Positions 13,144 through 24,103 of a DNA stretch of 64,000 nucleotides are shown piece after piece. The notes below the pieces were generated by a model. That model was not told where the DNA came from and did no database searches. It was given only the letters and a program-made list of their open reading frames with translations. Where the stretch lies: NCBI GenBank assembly GCA_030272585.1, contig BSYQ01000001.1:248001-312000 (forward strand), in the 5' to 3' direction. The position numbers were made by a program, and so were the translations under genes. Source of the stretch: Bryopsis sp. KO-2023 (Eukaryota; Chlorophyta; Ulvophyceae; Bryopsidales; Bryopsidaceae). Position 1 is the first letter of the stretch, and each line of letters begins with the position of its first letter.

Positions 13144-15290
13144 TTAACCTGTTTGATAACCTGCGTTTTGGTCCATGCGTTCATGCTCCTGGACTACTGG
13201 CAAAGTTCCATGCCATCCAGGGGCACAGGTTTGGCCTGGGTTAGCAGCCGCTGGCTGACTTGGGGCCCAGGAAGAAATTTCCTGCTGATTCGCCAGCACA
13301 GGCGAATTACGCCAATTGCTGGGCACCGGAATTCCAGCCACACCCGCAACCAAGCCTGGTCCTCCAAAGTCCAGCCCAGATGACCCAGCCAACATCGGAT
13401 TATTCAAGAGCCTAGGAGTCATTCCTTGCACCATTCCGACAGATGCAAGCCTGGCATTACTCAAATACGTCGCATACTGTTCAATCTGTTGCGGCCCTTG
13501 CGGCATCACAGCAGGGACGGGGGGTGGCGTAGTCTGAAAGCCTGGCGGCGGTGCAGTCGGGTAAACCGTGGTTGCAGGGGTGGCTGCGTAGGTGGGTGGT
13601 GGCGGTGGAGTCGCCTGGTATGGAGGCGGACCCGGGACCCCTGGCCCTCCATATGGGGGCGGAGGTGTGCTGGGGAATGGTGGCGGGGTGGGTGTGCTCG
13701 GGTAAGCTGGTGGTGGCGGTGCTCCTTGTTGATATGGCGGTGGTGGCGGAGCCTGGTATCCACTCGGATTGGCAGGCATGTCCCCAGAGTAGGACTTTCT
13801 TTGTCCTGGCCTGGGCACCGGTTTCGTGTTGACGTGGACTGCAGCAGGCATCCCCATCGAAGTTGTCATTGCGAAATTTTGACGCTGTTGCCTCAAACTA
13901 TCCAGTGACCTTCGACCGAAACCGAGACCTGATGGGCCTCGTGGCAGCCCAGCATCTCCTCCATTCGTGCCACTCATCATTCTGGGGTTAGGCGTCATGG
14001 ATGGAGGTATGGGTGGTTTGACCATCATCCCAGGCACTTGAGTTCCTGTCGCCGGAGCCTTCATTGCGGGCCGCGGAGACTTCAAAGCCTGAACAAGGAG
14101 ATTGTTGTATTGCTCAATGAGAGATCTGGTCAGAGTGCCAGACAAGGCTGCCGACGAGCTGCCAGAGTCCTCCGACATGACCCTGATGTTGTGGAGGTAG
14201 GCTGCAATGATGTCCACATAGCTCAATCTTGATTCCGACAATGCTGCCAGAAGGTCGTTGTAGTCATCAGGAGAGAAGCCCAACAGGGACTGCAGCAGAA
14301 GAGCTGGATTTCCCAGAGTGCTGTCTGACAACGATGTGATGAGCCGGGCCAACAGGACATCCGTTATCTGTGGGAGTTGTTCACCTTCAGGCTGAGGAGC
14401 CGTTGAACCTGGAACCCCCCCCAAATAACGTGTCAAATTAGGTCATAAAAAGTACTCCTTGATTGGGAGGAGGTGATTAGGGTTTGGAGTTTCACTACCA
14501 TCCATACTACAACAGATCAGAATAAAGGCTACCCCAAAATGGCTGCCAAAGTCACAATTGCAGAAAAAAACTAATTTGTTACACAAAAAGATGCTGCATG
14601 TTTTATTCTTGCGACAACAGTAAATCACATATCGACAACCACTCTACCTTGACTTTCACTGTTCCTCCTCGACTCGGTGGAACGTCTATGTTCACCAGAC
14701 TTTCGAGAGTCGCTGGACCTCCGCGCATCGCCAGAACGTCTTCTGCGACCCTCGTTGTCCCCTGACTTTCTTCTCCTTCCCCCCTCACTATCACCGGACC
14801 GCCTACGACGCCCATCGCTATCAGTGGACCTTCTTCCCCCACGTTTTCCTTTGGGAGCAGATCCACCTTCAGTCACTCGAGTGAAATCACCAACACCCGC
14901 TTGCTGAGAATCGCCCGTCACGTCGGATTGATCCCAAGACAGGGCTTGCATTGCCGCTGCAATTCTTGTGGCCCCGCCGCGCTTGTGGGGCGTCGGGAGA
15001 GCTCCATTCTGCGTCGCCTCAACCGTCGGTACCACCCTCGTTTTCACGTGAGGGGTTGGCTCGCGCTCGCGCTCGTCATCGGCGGAATTGTTCGACCCCG
15101 ACATTCCTTTTCCCGCATCATCCGCGGCGCCACTGCCAGCACCAGCAGTGCTCTTCACTCCCGATGTATTCGACTGTGTTTCGTCTGGGGGTGCAGTAGC
15201 CGCGGCCACGGCGATATTCTTCTCCACCGCGACTTCGTGCGTCGCTTTTTTGCTTGCCTCCGTGTCAGAATGTTCCGATGTCGAAGGCAT
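13144..15290 (-). CDS. Unrecognised basic and proline-rich protein
   Basis: Two exons, 15290-14648 and 14408-13144, join in phase 1 (CAAG|GTAGAG donor, TTCCAG|GT acceptor) to give 635 residues. The start is the first ATG of the long frame. Residues 1-130 are Ser/Thr/Ala/Glu-rich. Residues about 140-214 are Arg/Ser/Gly-rich with repeated RRRSGD and RKSGD units, like an RS or RNA-binding low-complexity tail. Residues about 220-300 are leucine-rich and may fold as helices (LLARLITSLSD, LLQSLLGFSPDDYNDLL, YVDIIAAYLHNI). The rest is Pro/Tyr/Gly-rich with PPPPPYQQG-like repeats. No enzyme motif is visible. The mix suggests a scaffold or RNA-associated protein, but I do not recognise the family. It is divergent from the TatD gene, 874 bases away. 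Confidence 0.7.
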
Positions 15291-16164
15291 CTTTCTTTCA
15301 AATATCGAAGAAAACGTCCAACAACTGGAGGCCCTTTAACTCAATTCGTTTCTAATTTCTTTTCCCCGTTCTTTTCTGTTTTTTTTCACACGAGCTCCCA
15401 GAATACCCTGCACAACAACCTGAAACACAGCGAGTTAGAGGCGGGAAGCAACCAACGACCGTTTCGCGTCACTTCGAAGACGCTGTGGTTGACTTCGCAG
15501 GGAACCGCAAAAAAACAGCGAAAACAGCAGCACAAATTCCTTCCCAATCCTTATTCTATTTCTACGTAAAGTAACCACAAGACGCTACCAGTAACACTCC
15601 CAACTTCCCGAGCGCCAAAAAACGTCTGGGCGACAACGAAGAATAACGAAGGGGCGAAACACCAAAAGGGTGTTATAGCAGACTTGCTGACCTAGCTCGA
15701 GGATCACCTCTCAAAACCCCTCATCACCGGCCTGCATAAACTCGTGGGAAATTGACGTATTCTGGCTACACCCGACGTGTCAGAAAGCCCAAAATTCCAA
15801 TCAGCAACAAAATAGTGGACGTCTACCGACCATTGTTCCTCACACAATTCGCCCAACAAACTCACTCTTTTCTTCTGCTTTTGGCCCAAAGCCACTGTCT
15901 TGGGGATGGAGTCTGGGGTGCAGAGTCTGGGCTGTGTTTGGAATCCCCCGGAATAATATTGCTTCTTGAAGGCAAGAAGTTAAAAGAGGCTGTGTGGAGG
16001 AGAATCAGCCAGAAAATCACCAGTTTCCCTCCGATCTTTCTTTCGAACCTGCCGTATCAGTCGAGTCAGTCCGATTTATCATTCAAGGAACCTGCCTGTC
16101 CGCTCTCCAAAAGAGACTCAACCCAACAGAAATCCATGTTTCTGTCATTGCTCGTTTTGGGTTC
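15291..16164. promoter_or_regulatory. Divergent intergenic region (proline-rich gene / TatD)
   Basis: The two flanking genes are transcribed away from this 874-base stretch, so it should hold both promoters. I see no clear TATA box or other named element. Confidence 0.4.
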
Positions 16165-18160
16165 ATGGTTTCGAGACTGTTTGATGCTCACTGTCACCTG
16201 CAGGTATGGCCGGAAACAGGTGATCACCATTTGGAGATTCGGCGCTGTTGTTTTGTTGAGAAAGAGTTGTGGTTTTGCCAGGACGACCGTTACGGGGACG
16301 GCTTGGGGAAGGTGATCGTCGAGTCTGTTGAAAGTGGGGTGGATCTGTTCAGCGTTAATGCCACCCACGAAGCTGATTGGGACAAGGTGAACAAATCCCC
16401 AAAAGAACTATGGAGTCGATAGGAGTTTTTGTTTTTTTCCCTCATAGAAAGGAAGCCAAGGCCTAAAATTTGGGGCATAAGGAAAAGTTATATGGGACGA
16501 TTGAAGTGTGCAAGTCAATGGAATGTTTGTTTCACCAGGTGGAAAGCCTTGGGCAGGAGTATCCCAACAACGTCGTACCCAATTTTGGTCTGCACCCATG
16601 GTGAGCTGGTCAAAATTTACCAAGGTAACCCAGGATTGAACACACTGAAACTTTTAATGCGTGGATGCCCGCTTTCGTTGGGTTTGAGTTCTAACTCTGT
16701 TTGGATTTACGTGACCAGGTGGGTAAACACCCGATCGGATGCCTGGCTGGAAAATCTTCGAAACAAGCTTATTGAAGTGCCGGCTGCAGGCCTTGGGGAG
16801 GTACAACTCTTTTTGCTGTATTTACACCAAAGTTCAATTCAAGAAAGATCTACGAGTAAAAAAAGTGCACCCAGTCTTTTTTGGTTTCAAGCTCCCAACT
16901 AGAATCGATCCAATATGTTGTCGTTGGGTGTTGCTGCAGTGTGGAATGGACAAACTTCGGCAAGACGAAACTGACTTGGAAACTCAGGAAGCTGTTTTCG
17001 TCGCTCAGCTCAGACTTGCAAAAGAACTGGATCGGCCAGTGTCTGTTCACTGTGTTCGAGTTTTTGAAAGAATGTTGGATTTGCTGGCGAAAGAGGGGCC
17101 GTTTCCAGAAGGGTTGGTGTTGCATTCCTGGACAGGCAGTGCTGACATGGTGAAAGAGTTCTCGAAGATCAATGTAGGCTTCTCAGCAGGCTGTGTGTGC
17201 TGCATTTGAAGAATGTCGTTTCAACATCTTTTTGGTGTTGATTCGACAGTGCATCTTTCTTTCCTTTTTTCTGATTGAAGTGTTTCCTTGTGTGTTTCAA
17301 CTCGGGCAAAAATGACAATTTTGGAACCTGCTTGTAGGGTGTGCATTTTTCATTGTCTGGCTTTACGACTCGCTTGGGGAAAACCAAGTTCTCCACAATG
17401 GTAAAGCAGGTGGGTGCTTCATAAACACCGATAATTCCTGTCCCTAACTTTTTGCTCTTTGGGGAAGAATGTGGAATTGTCAAAAGTAATTCCATGGGGT
17501 GTGTGGAGAATTGTCAAAAGTAATTCCATGGGGTGTGTGCACATGCAACCCATTATTTGTGCCGGAATCTCTCGTTTGTGAAGCAATTATTCCACACTCA
17601 GTATTGCTGATAATGTTGGTGATGTTTTCTGTCTGTCTTTTTTGTTGGTAGATCCCTCTGGATCGATTGTTGCTGGAAACAGACTCTCCTGATGCCTTAC
17701 CAAAGGTGGGCTGAAACATCCCACCAGGCCGATATATATTGTTGGTTGTTTCTTTTTCCTTGATATTTTTTTCGAGCAGAAACTCAACTACAGTGCTGTA
17801 GCGTAATCCAGTGTCGTCAACAATATGAGAAAATACTTTCCCATGTTTTTTCCCATGAGAAAAAACATAAAACATGAAATTAGATCCTCCATCGCATGTT
17901 GGTTAGATCTTGGTACTGAGTTATCCTAATATAGAAAGAAGGTTCAACATCGCTTCTTCGATTATGTTTCGAATGAGTAATGCTCGTTTATTCAGGAGTG
18001 CAAAACCAAGGGAGTGGAGTCAGAGCTTAACCGACCCATCAACTTAAGATTCATTTTGCAAAAAGTGGCCTTCGTTCTTGAGATGGATGAAAACGCCCTT
18101 GCCAAACATGTCTTTGACAACACTGCCCGGGTGTTCAAGCTGAAAACTACAGTTCATTGA
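16165..18160 (+). CDS. TatD-family metal-dependent deoxyribonuclease
   Basis: TatD proteins are TIM-barrel metal hydrolases that cut DNA. Eight exons join with all phases matching: 16165-16203, 16282-16386, 16539-16600, 16719-16800, 16940-17173, 17338-17409, 17652-17705 and 17996-18160. They encode 270 residues, the normal family length. All metal ligands are present: the HxH of DAHCHL (residues 7-12), Glu96 in GLGECGMD (usually GEIGLD), His133 in VSVHC, His158 in LHSWTG and Asp209 in LETDSP. FGLHPWW and the C-terminal NRPINL match family blocks. The start ATG lies seven codons before the HxH motif, as usual. It is convergent with the GTPase gene, 169 bases away. No targeting peptide is evident. 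Confidence 0.9.
17471..17541 (+). repeat. Direct repeat of about 35 bp in a TatD intron
   Basis: The segment GAATTGTCAAAAGTAATTCC followed by ATGGGGTGTGTG occurs twice in tandem inside the sixth intron of the TatD gene. It is a simple local duplication. Confidence 0.75.
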
Positions 18161-18329
18161 CAAAATCTGACATGTAACATACCAAGCAGTTTGACGACAA
18201 GACAAACACTTTAGCTTCCCCCCCCCCTCTGGATGGTACTTGATAGGGCTCCAAGATCAGGAACCCGTGACAGCTGCTATGGATGGCCAGAAAGAGTCTC
18301 GTCCTTTGTCCAAAGTAACTTTACAAACA

Positions 18330-20050
18330 TCAAGCCTTGAGAGCCCAATCTTGAGCACTGCCGCCAGAAACAGGGAGAACCTCCACTTCTGGATCGTTGA
18401 GATCTTTGAGTGAACCTATCACTTGAGTTTTGAAAGTCTCCAACCCTTCGTCAGTCATGCAAGACACTCTCAGGGCTCCAGGTGTGCTCAAAACAGCATC
18501 CACAGCTATGCCTCTATCCACCTCCCCTTCCTTTCCCCCCGAAGTGCGAATCTCATCAGCGATTTCAAATACTTCCGTCAGTAAATCTTCCTTGGAAAAG
18601 ACATTTATCCATGGCTTTTGTGGGTAGCGATCCTTCAACTCATCCTTGAGAACCAGCTGGTCAGCAATACTGGTTCCACATTCCTCTGTCAAATCGATAA
18701 CAAACACCACAGCCGTGGGGAGAAACCCTAGTGTTGCTAGAGTAAGTTTTTCCATTGCATTCCGGCTGTCATCTTCCCGATTCAACAGCCCTGGGGTATC
18801 TGTAATTTGATGCTTATGCCTGTCCACATAGAAATGCCCCATTTTCACAGTCCTGGTCGTGAAGGGGTAATTGCAAATTTCGGGCTTCCCAGAGGAAATG
18901 GCTCTGACCAAGGATGATTTCCCGACATTAGGGGCACCCACAAGGGCAATGGTGGGAATGGATGGATCCAAATAGGGCAGTTTGCGAAGAGCACTAGCCA
19001 ATGTGACTAGCTCTTCTACACATTTGCTTCCTTTCTTGTACACCTTTTCCATGGTTTCGAATCCTTCCTGGGCGATTTGCTCCGCATCCTTTTTGTTGGC
19101 AGCATTCGCTGATCTGGATGCATAGGATTTACCTACCTGTTTGAGTTCAAAGACAAAAATTTAGAGGAAAAAAATGGCTGGTTGATGGACATCACTAGGG
19201 GTAAAAAAACGAGGTGATGCCTCGTCTTTGTAAAAAGGATGAAAAAATTGAGAAGAATCAAAGAAAACTCATCCAGTGTGTCATAACAGCGAAACAGGCC
19301 TTACCACTATACCTCCAACGTGGATTTCCTCAGAGCATCGACCTTTTTCAATACTGCATTGTAGCGAACCTCCGTGACTGTTAAGTCCAACAGGGCGGCA
19401 TCGAAGGGATGCAATTTTCTGACTTCAGGAAAACCTTTCAAATATCGATTCAATGGGCCAGAGACTTCCTTCATTAGAGCATCCATCTGGCGAGCTGCCA
19501 GATTTCGAGCTTTGGCGGCTTCATTTCTTATCCTGATGCTTTTCCCCACCCTTTGGGCTCTCTTAACGGCCCCCTTCAACAGCTCATCGGCAGCCGAAAC
19601 TACTGGAATATTTTGAAGGGCACCTGAAAGAAACACTCAAAAAAGCTATCTCTGTGCCTTTGCATGACAATGTAGGAGTACATTGATTAGATGTAAGAAT
19701 TGATCAAGTGTTTGTTTTCTTGTTCTTCCTAGTCACATATCCCCCCCCCCCCCCCTCAAAAGAAAAAAAAAGATGATGAATGAAGAAGAAGAAAGTGAAG
19801 TGAAGTGAGAAGACACTTTGATGGAATTGTACCCACCTGTTTTCTTGGGGCCGTCTTCATCTAAAGTCTCCTCGAAATATTGATTGACATTCGTAGGTTG
19901 AGTTTCAGAGCTTTTGCTTTGGCTAACCCATCCAGTTGCTGATGTTCTTATGCGTCGTTCTCCACATAATCCACACATTCCACATGGCTGGATTGAACAG
20001 GAGCAAAATATTAGAAAAAAGAGAATAGAAGGAAGCTTTTTTTCCGACAT
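18330..20050 (-). CDS. Nog1-family GTPase, plastid PDE318-like
   Basis: Nog1-type GTPases assist ribosome assembly; the plant PDE318 branch serves the chloroplast. Three exons, 20050-19837, 19623-19313 and 19136-18330, join with matching phases to give 443 residues. The Nog1 N-terminal helices are visible (ARQMDALMKEVSGPLNRYL and LHPFDAALLDLT). Then come G1 GAPNVGKSS at about residue 242, the switch NYPFTTR, G3 DTPGL near 288, the DLTEECGTS segment typical of Nog1, and a degenerate G4 (SKED). The N-terminus begins with a hydrophobic stretch (LPSILFFLIFCSCSIQPC) that looks like an ER signal peptide, followed by a Ser/Thr-rich segment. A signal plus transit leader is how plastid proteins enter complex plastids, so plastid targeting is a reasonable inference. 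Confidence 0.87.
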
Positions 20051-21468
20051 GTTGGAAAAAATGGAGTTTTTGGCACCATCGACCAGGGGTTGAAGTTCAA
20101 CAGCACATGGATTTGATTTAAGGAAACATGCGGAGCCATGCGAAGTAGCAAAAAAATAAAAAGGAAAAGGGTCAATGCATCGAATTATCCTAATCGAAAT
20201 GAGCTGATTCGTCTATTTTCACCAGCTGCTGTGACTTTTGGATGCTCTAAATTTCGATAGTGGGCTTGTTCTCAGAAATATACATTTTGTTCGAGGTGGG
20301 CCTTACGAGTGGAAGGGCAATGTCGTCACGTTTGCTCCGAGACAGATGTCTTGTGGCATATCCAACAGACCTAGTGAAAGTTTGACAGCGAGACGCGATG
20401 TGCAGCCGAAAACTCATTGCAAAATTCGAGAAGCGCGGATTCACAATCAGCGATTCTGAGCAGATCAGAGTCTCTTCAAATTTGAATAGGTTTGGAGGGC
20501 TGACAGATGATGATGGACTGATTCACACTCCCACAACAAACAATGCCAAATCAGCCGAGTGCACAGATGTACAAAAACTTCGTGTTCACCACTTGTCTTA
20601 GGAATCTGCCTGATCGGCGACATCAAGTGTCTCAATCATTTCTGCTGTAGGAAACTCAGTATTTTTCTTTCCAGTGTGGCAGAAAGCAGTGTGGCCCAGA
20701 TCTCCTTACACTACATAATTCATACAGTTTGGAAATTGAACCCTTTTTTTTCTTTAATGATGTGACAGGGATGGGTGCCACCCACAATGTTCAAAATCTG
20801 CTTTCTGGGGGACTGATGGCAACGAGAAGAATATGTATCTCCTGAAATCAAGGCTTCACATGCACACACAAGAGTAACCGTTCACTGTTTTCTTTTTTTT
20901 CTTTTCGAAACACCATCTACCAATGCATAAAAGTCATGAAACACAAATATCGAATCATCTTACAAGCTTCATTGTAAGGATCCGGCTGTCCTTTCACAAA
21001 ACATATCTCAATGTCTCGGAACACTGAGGTAAGATCAACTCCAGAAACCGAAAAACACAAGATGCGTCCATAAATCTATGGGTTTATGCCGAATTTCCAA
21101 AAACTGTTACCTCCTTATTCGAACGAAATTACTCTTTGAAATTTCTCTGATGATACATGATCCCCACTTCCACGGAAACAAAAAAAAACGCAAAAAACTT
21201 CCTGAAGGAGCGGTTCCAATTTTCTTTCCGGTGTAATCCTGCGATCACACACTGAAAAGCAACCCAACTCCCAACCCCAAAAAAAATCAAGCAAAGAAGA
21301 AATGAAACAAAAGGATTCTATGTGTACAATGGTTTCTGGTACAAACCTGCAAGAAAACTAACAACTCAAAAAAAAACTCCCGCACCCTTTTCCAACAGCG
21401 AGCACCCTCCCCCGCGGCCACCCTTTGTTTATCAAAATAGGGAGGGGGTGGGGGTCGACCAAATCATT
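20051..21468. other. Spacer between the GTPase and glutamate-receptor genes
   Basis: About 1.4 kb lie upstream of the GTPase and downstream of the channel gene. The only structure seen is scattered A or T runs and a G-rich stretch near 21440. No coding exon is recognised. Confidence 0.5.
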
Positions 21469-23607
21469 TTACTTTTTGGATTCCTTGCCTATTGGCAATT
21501 TCCAACCTCGTTGGAACCTCGGCTTTGGCCTTCTCCTGTTTGCTTGCTTTATTTGCTGAAGCAATTCGACCCTCATTTCCCTTAACTCCCTCTGAATCTC
21601 GTTCACGGCTTGCGTGTTCTCAACTTTTTCCCCTGATCCCTGGCCATTCGACGTTCCTGCAACTGGAGCAGCCATCATTTCGATATCTCGCTCCTCCCCC
21701 TCGAATTGTACAAATGCAGGCATCCGGACAGTGTACACTTTGTATCGTCTCATAATGCATCTGGCAACGGAAATCATGGAGGCCAGGAAAATGCAAGCTG
21801 ACATCAACACCCAAACGCCATACACTTGCCAAATGCCCAGAACAGTGAGTGGATCGTCAATCGGTGATCTTAAGCAGTCGTGATTTGACCCAAAGTCGTC
21901 AGCAATTCTCTGAAGCTGGGAGTCCTCAGATAAGTTGATGATAGCATTGTTCACCTGGAATTGCACACCAATTGAATTCAGCACGAACAAGTGTCACTCT
22001 CAGAGTTTGATTTGATAGGCAGTTTTTCAAACAGAAAGAGAAATAAATAAATATATATATACGAACTGTGAATAATACATCGTTTCGAGCAGACCTGTCC
22101 AAAAAATGAGGGTGAATTCAACATTGTCCTAGAGAGATCATCACATTAGCTACCACCCCATAGTTTGCGCAAACTTTGAGGAAAATGCCTCTGATTCTTC
22201 ATCTCAACCACTTCCCTATTATATATATATATACACACCCTGGAAAATACAACAAGGATTGATCTGAACCCCCAAGAAAATCTTGCTTCAAAATTTTCAT
22301 TTTCTTTAATGCAACTGTGCAGCAGTTCACTTACCCTATCCATGACTCTTGACGGAACCCTGGCTGGGAATGGTAGGGCATAGTCAAAGGATTCCATCTC
22401 CAAATTGAACATATAAACACTATCACGGCAACCCCTGTCCAACAGCACTTTGGCTATCCATTCAGAGGCCATGGCCAGAGCATCAGCCTCCCCTGTCGCA
22501 AGGGCATTCAACGCAACGTCCATCGTCGTATCATTAGACTCAATGGTGTAGAACTTTGTGATTCCATGCCTGCATGCACAGCGGAACATCAAGCCCATGT
22601 ATTTTCTATTTCTCACATATCTTTTCCTCGACCTTGATTTTGCATGCATGAAAGTGATCATATTGCATAACTTTCACGTCTCTTTTCCTTGAATTTGATT
22701 TCACATTCACCCCCATGCAACCCATTCCCTGCGGATCCATCAATGTGCACACACACACACACATGAACATATCTGCTCACTCTTCCAGCCTGTGTTTGTA
22801 GACAGGGACAACGCCCACTCTGGCTTCTGGTAGATCGTGCAGGCTATTGACGGTGGCTGTTATTTTGCTGACGGTGAGATTGGCAGTCATGTTAGCCGTG
22901 TAGACCGTTATTATGATCAACACCAGAAACGCATAGCCCGTCATCACGACTCTCGCCTCCGCCGATCTGATCGATTCGCCGCCCACCCGCAACAACATCG
23001 TCATGGAATTCCACATAGCCGTCGTCATGCCGGTCGTGAAATCGCTCAGATTTTTCGGCAATTTCTCCTGCTCTGAGATATATTCGAACACCACCAGCAA
23101 AAACGGGACCACCACCACACCGGTCAGCAGCACTATCACCCAAACCGATATCGTAACAGGACGCGCAAACCCCCACCCATTGCCACGGGTGTATCTCGCG
23201 TTTGTCAAGACTGCGAGGTTGCCTCTGTAGATCGGGAAACTGAACTTTATCCCTCTCTCGGTCCTTTTTCCCGACACCGTTAGGGAGATCCCTAAGTGGC
23301 AGTCACCTTTGGGGTCTGCCAGGTCCGCCAACATCGATTGCAAAGGCATGCAGTGATAGCGATAGTAGGTGGTCCCGTTTTTTTTCGGCTTCTCTTCTCC
23401 TTCTAGATGGACCCATCCAACCTCATGAGCGATCCTGTCGACTTCTTGTTGGTTTAATCCAGAAGCTGTGCCGTTGTTCTCGCAGGTCATGATCGGCTGC
23501 CAAGGGTTGGCGCACACCCTGTATACTATAGCGTCATAGTCGCGTTCGGCTTTACCCGCGTTGAGCATGAAAAGCAGTGTGAGCGTTAAGGAGAGTTGAC
23601 GAAACAT
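21469..23607 (-). CDS. Glutamate-receptor-like ion channel (short form)
   Basis: Three exons, 23607-22781, 22569-22335 and 21954-21469, join with matching phases and encode 515 residues. A signal peptide (residues 1-20) leads into the S1 half of a ligand-binding domain. The expected carboxylate-binding Arg is R115 in LTVSGKR. TM1 spans about 151-174 and a re-entrant pore lies near 192-205 (MTTAMWNSMTMLL). TM3 ends in VYTANMTANLTV, the iGluR SYTANLAAFLTV block. Exon 2 carries S2, and the final helix lies near 397-419. A cytosolic tail has a Glu/Arg-rich coiled-coil-like segment. Unlike plant GLRs and animal iGluRs it has no amino-terminal domain, so it resembles prokaryotic-style channels. Ligand and ion selectivity cannot be read. 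Element E1 sits 178 bases upstream of the start codon. Confidence 0.87.
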
Positions 23608-23785
23608 TTCACTGGCGGCCTGCGAAGACGATAACTGTAGCTCTGTCGCGACGTGAGGGTGTTCGGGCAGCGCTGCGACACCTCTGTTGCTAAGTACTGA
23701 GAAGTACTAAGAACTCATTCTTATTCAAACAGACTGTAAATTGAAGTAACGCTTCTCAGCAACTGCTAAGAACTTTCCATCACCT
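23608..23785. promoter_or_regulatory. Remaining promoter-proximal region of the channel gene
   Basis: This short region lies between the channel start codon and the left LTR of E1. It contains AAGTACTGAGAAGTACTAAG, a small repeat. Any upstream control element of the channel is now separated from it by the transposon block. Confidence 0.4.
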
Positions 23786-24088
23786 TGTAAAAATGAGACG
23801 CAGTGTTAAATGAATGATGGTTGTTTATGGTTTTTTGGGACATTTGGTGGAATGAAGCTTTAGTTGTTAATGAGGGACAATGGTGGAAGGAGAATGTGAG
23901 TGGTGGGAAGTATAAGAGGCGTGGCAGGAACAGACAGATCGATCTTGTTGTAATCCAATCCATTCTCAGAAGTAGTCTGGTGCCGAAAGGCCAAGTGTCT
24001 AGCCGGAAGGCAAGAAAGAACCGACTGTCGGAAGACACACAGTTCAGAAGACGACTGGAAAGTCGCAAACACTACGTCACATTTTACA
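23786..24088 (+). repeat. 5' LTR of E1
   Basis: The LTR begins TGTAAAA and ends TTTTACA, a 7 bp inverted terminal repeat in the TG...CA form, and is directly followed by the primer-binding site. TATAAGA at 23911-23917 is a candidate TATA box. The 3' copy is outside the window, so the left border rests on the inverted repeat. Confidence 0.7.
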
Positions 24089-24100
24089 TGGTTTCGGAGC
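24089..24100 (+). other. Primer-binding site of E1
   Basis: TGGTTTCGGAGC follows the LTR directly. The same 12 bases stand at this place in R0, A, B, C and at the internal LTR of C. Confidence 0.8.
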
Positions 24101-24103
24101 CTT

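Noticed and set aside
17480-17875. Minus-strand frame of 131 codons across TatD introns
   Set aside because: It overlaps TatD exon 7 on the other strand and has no recognisable content.
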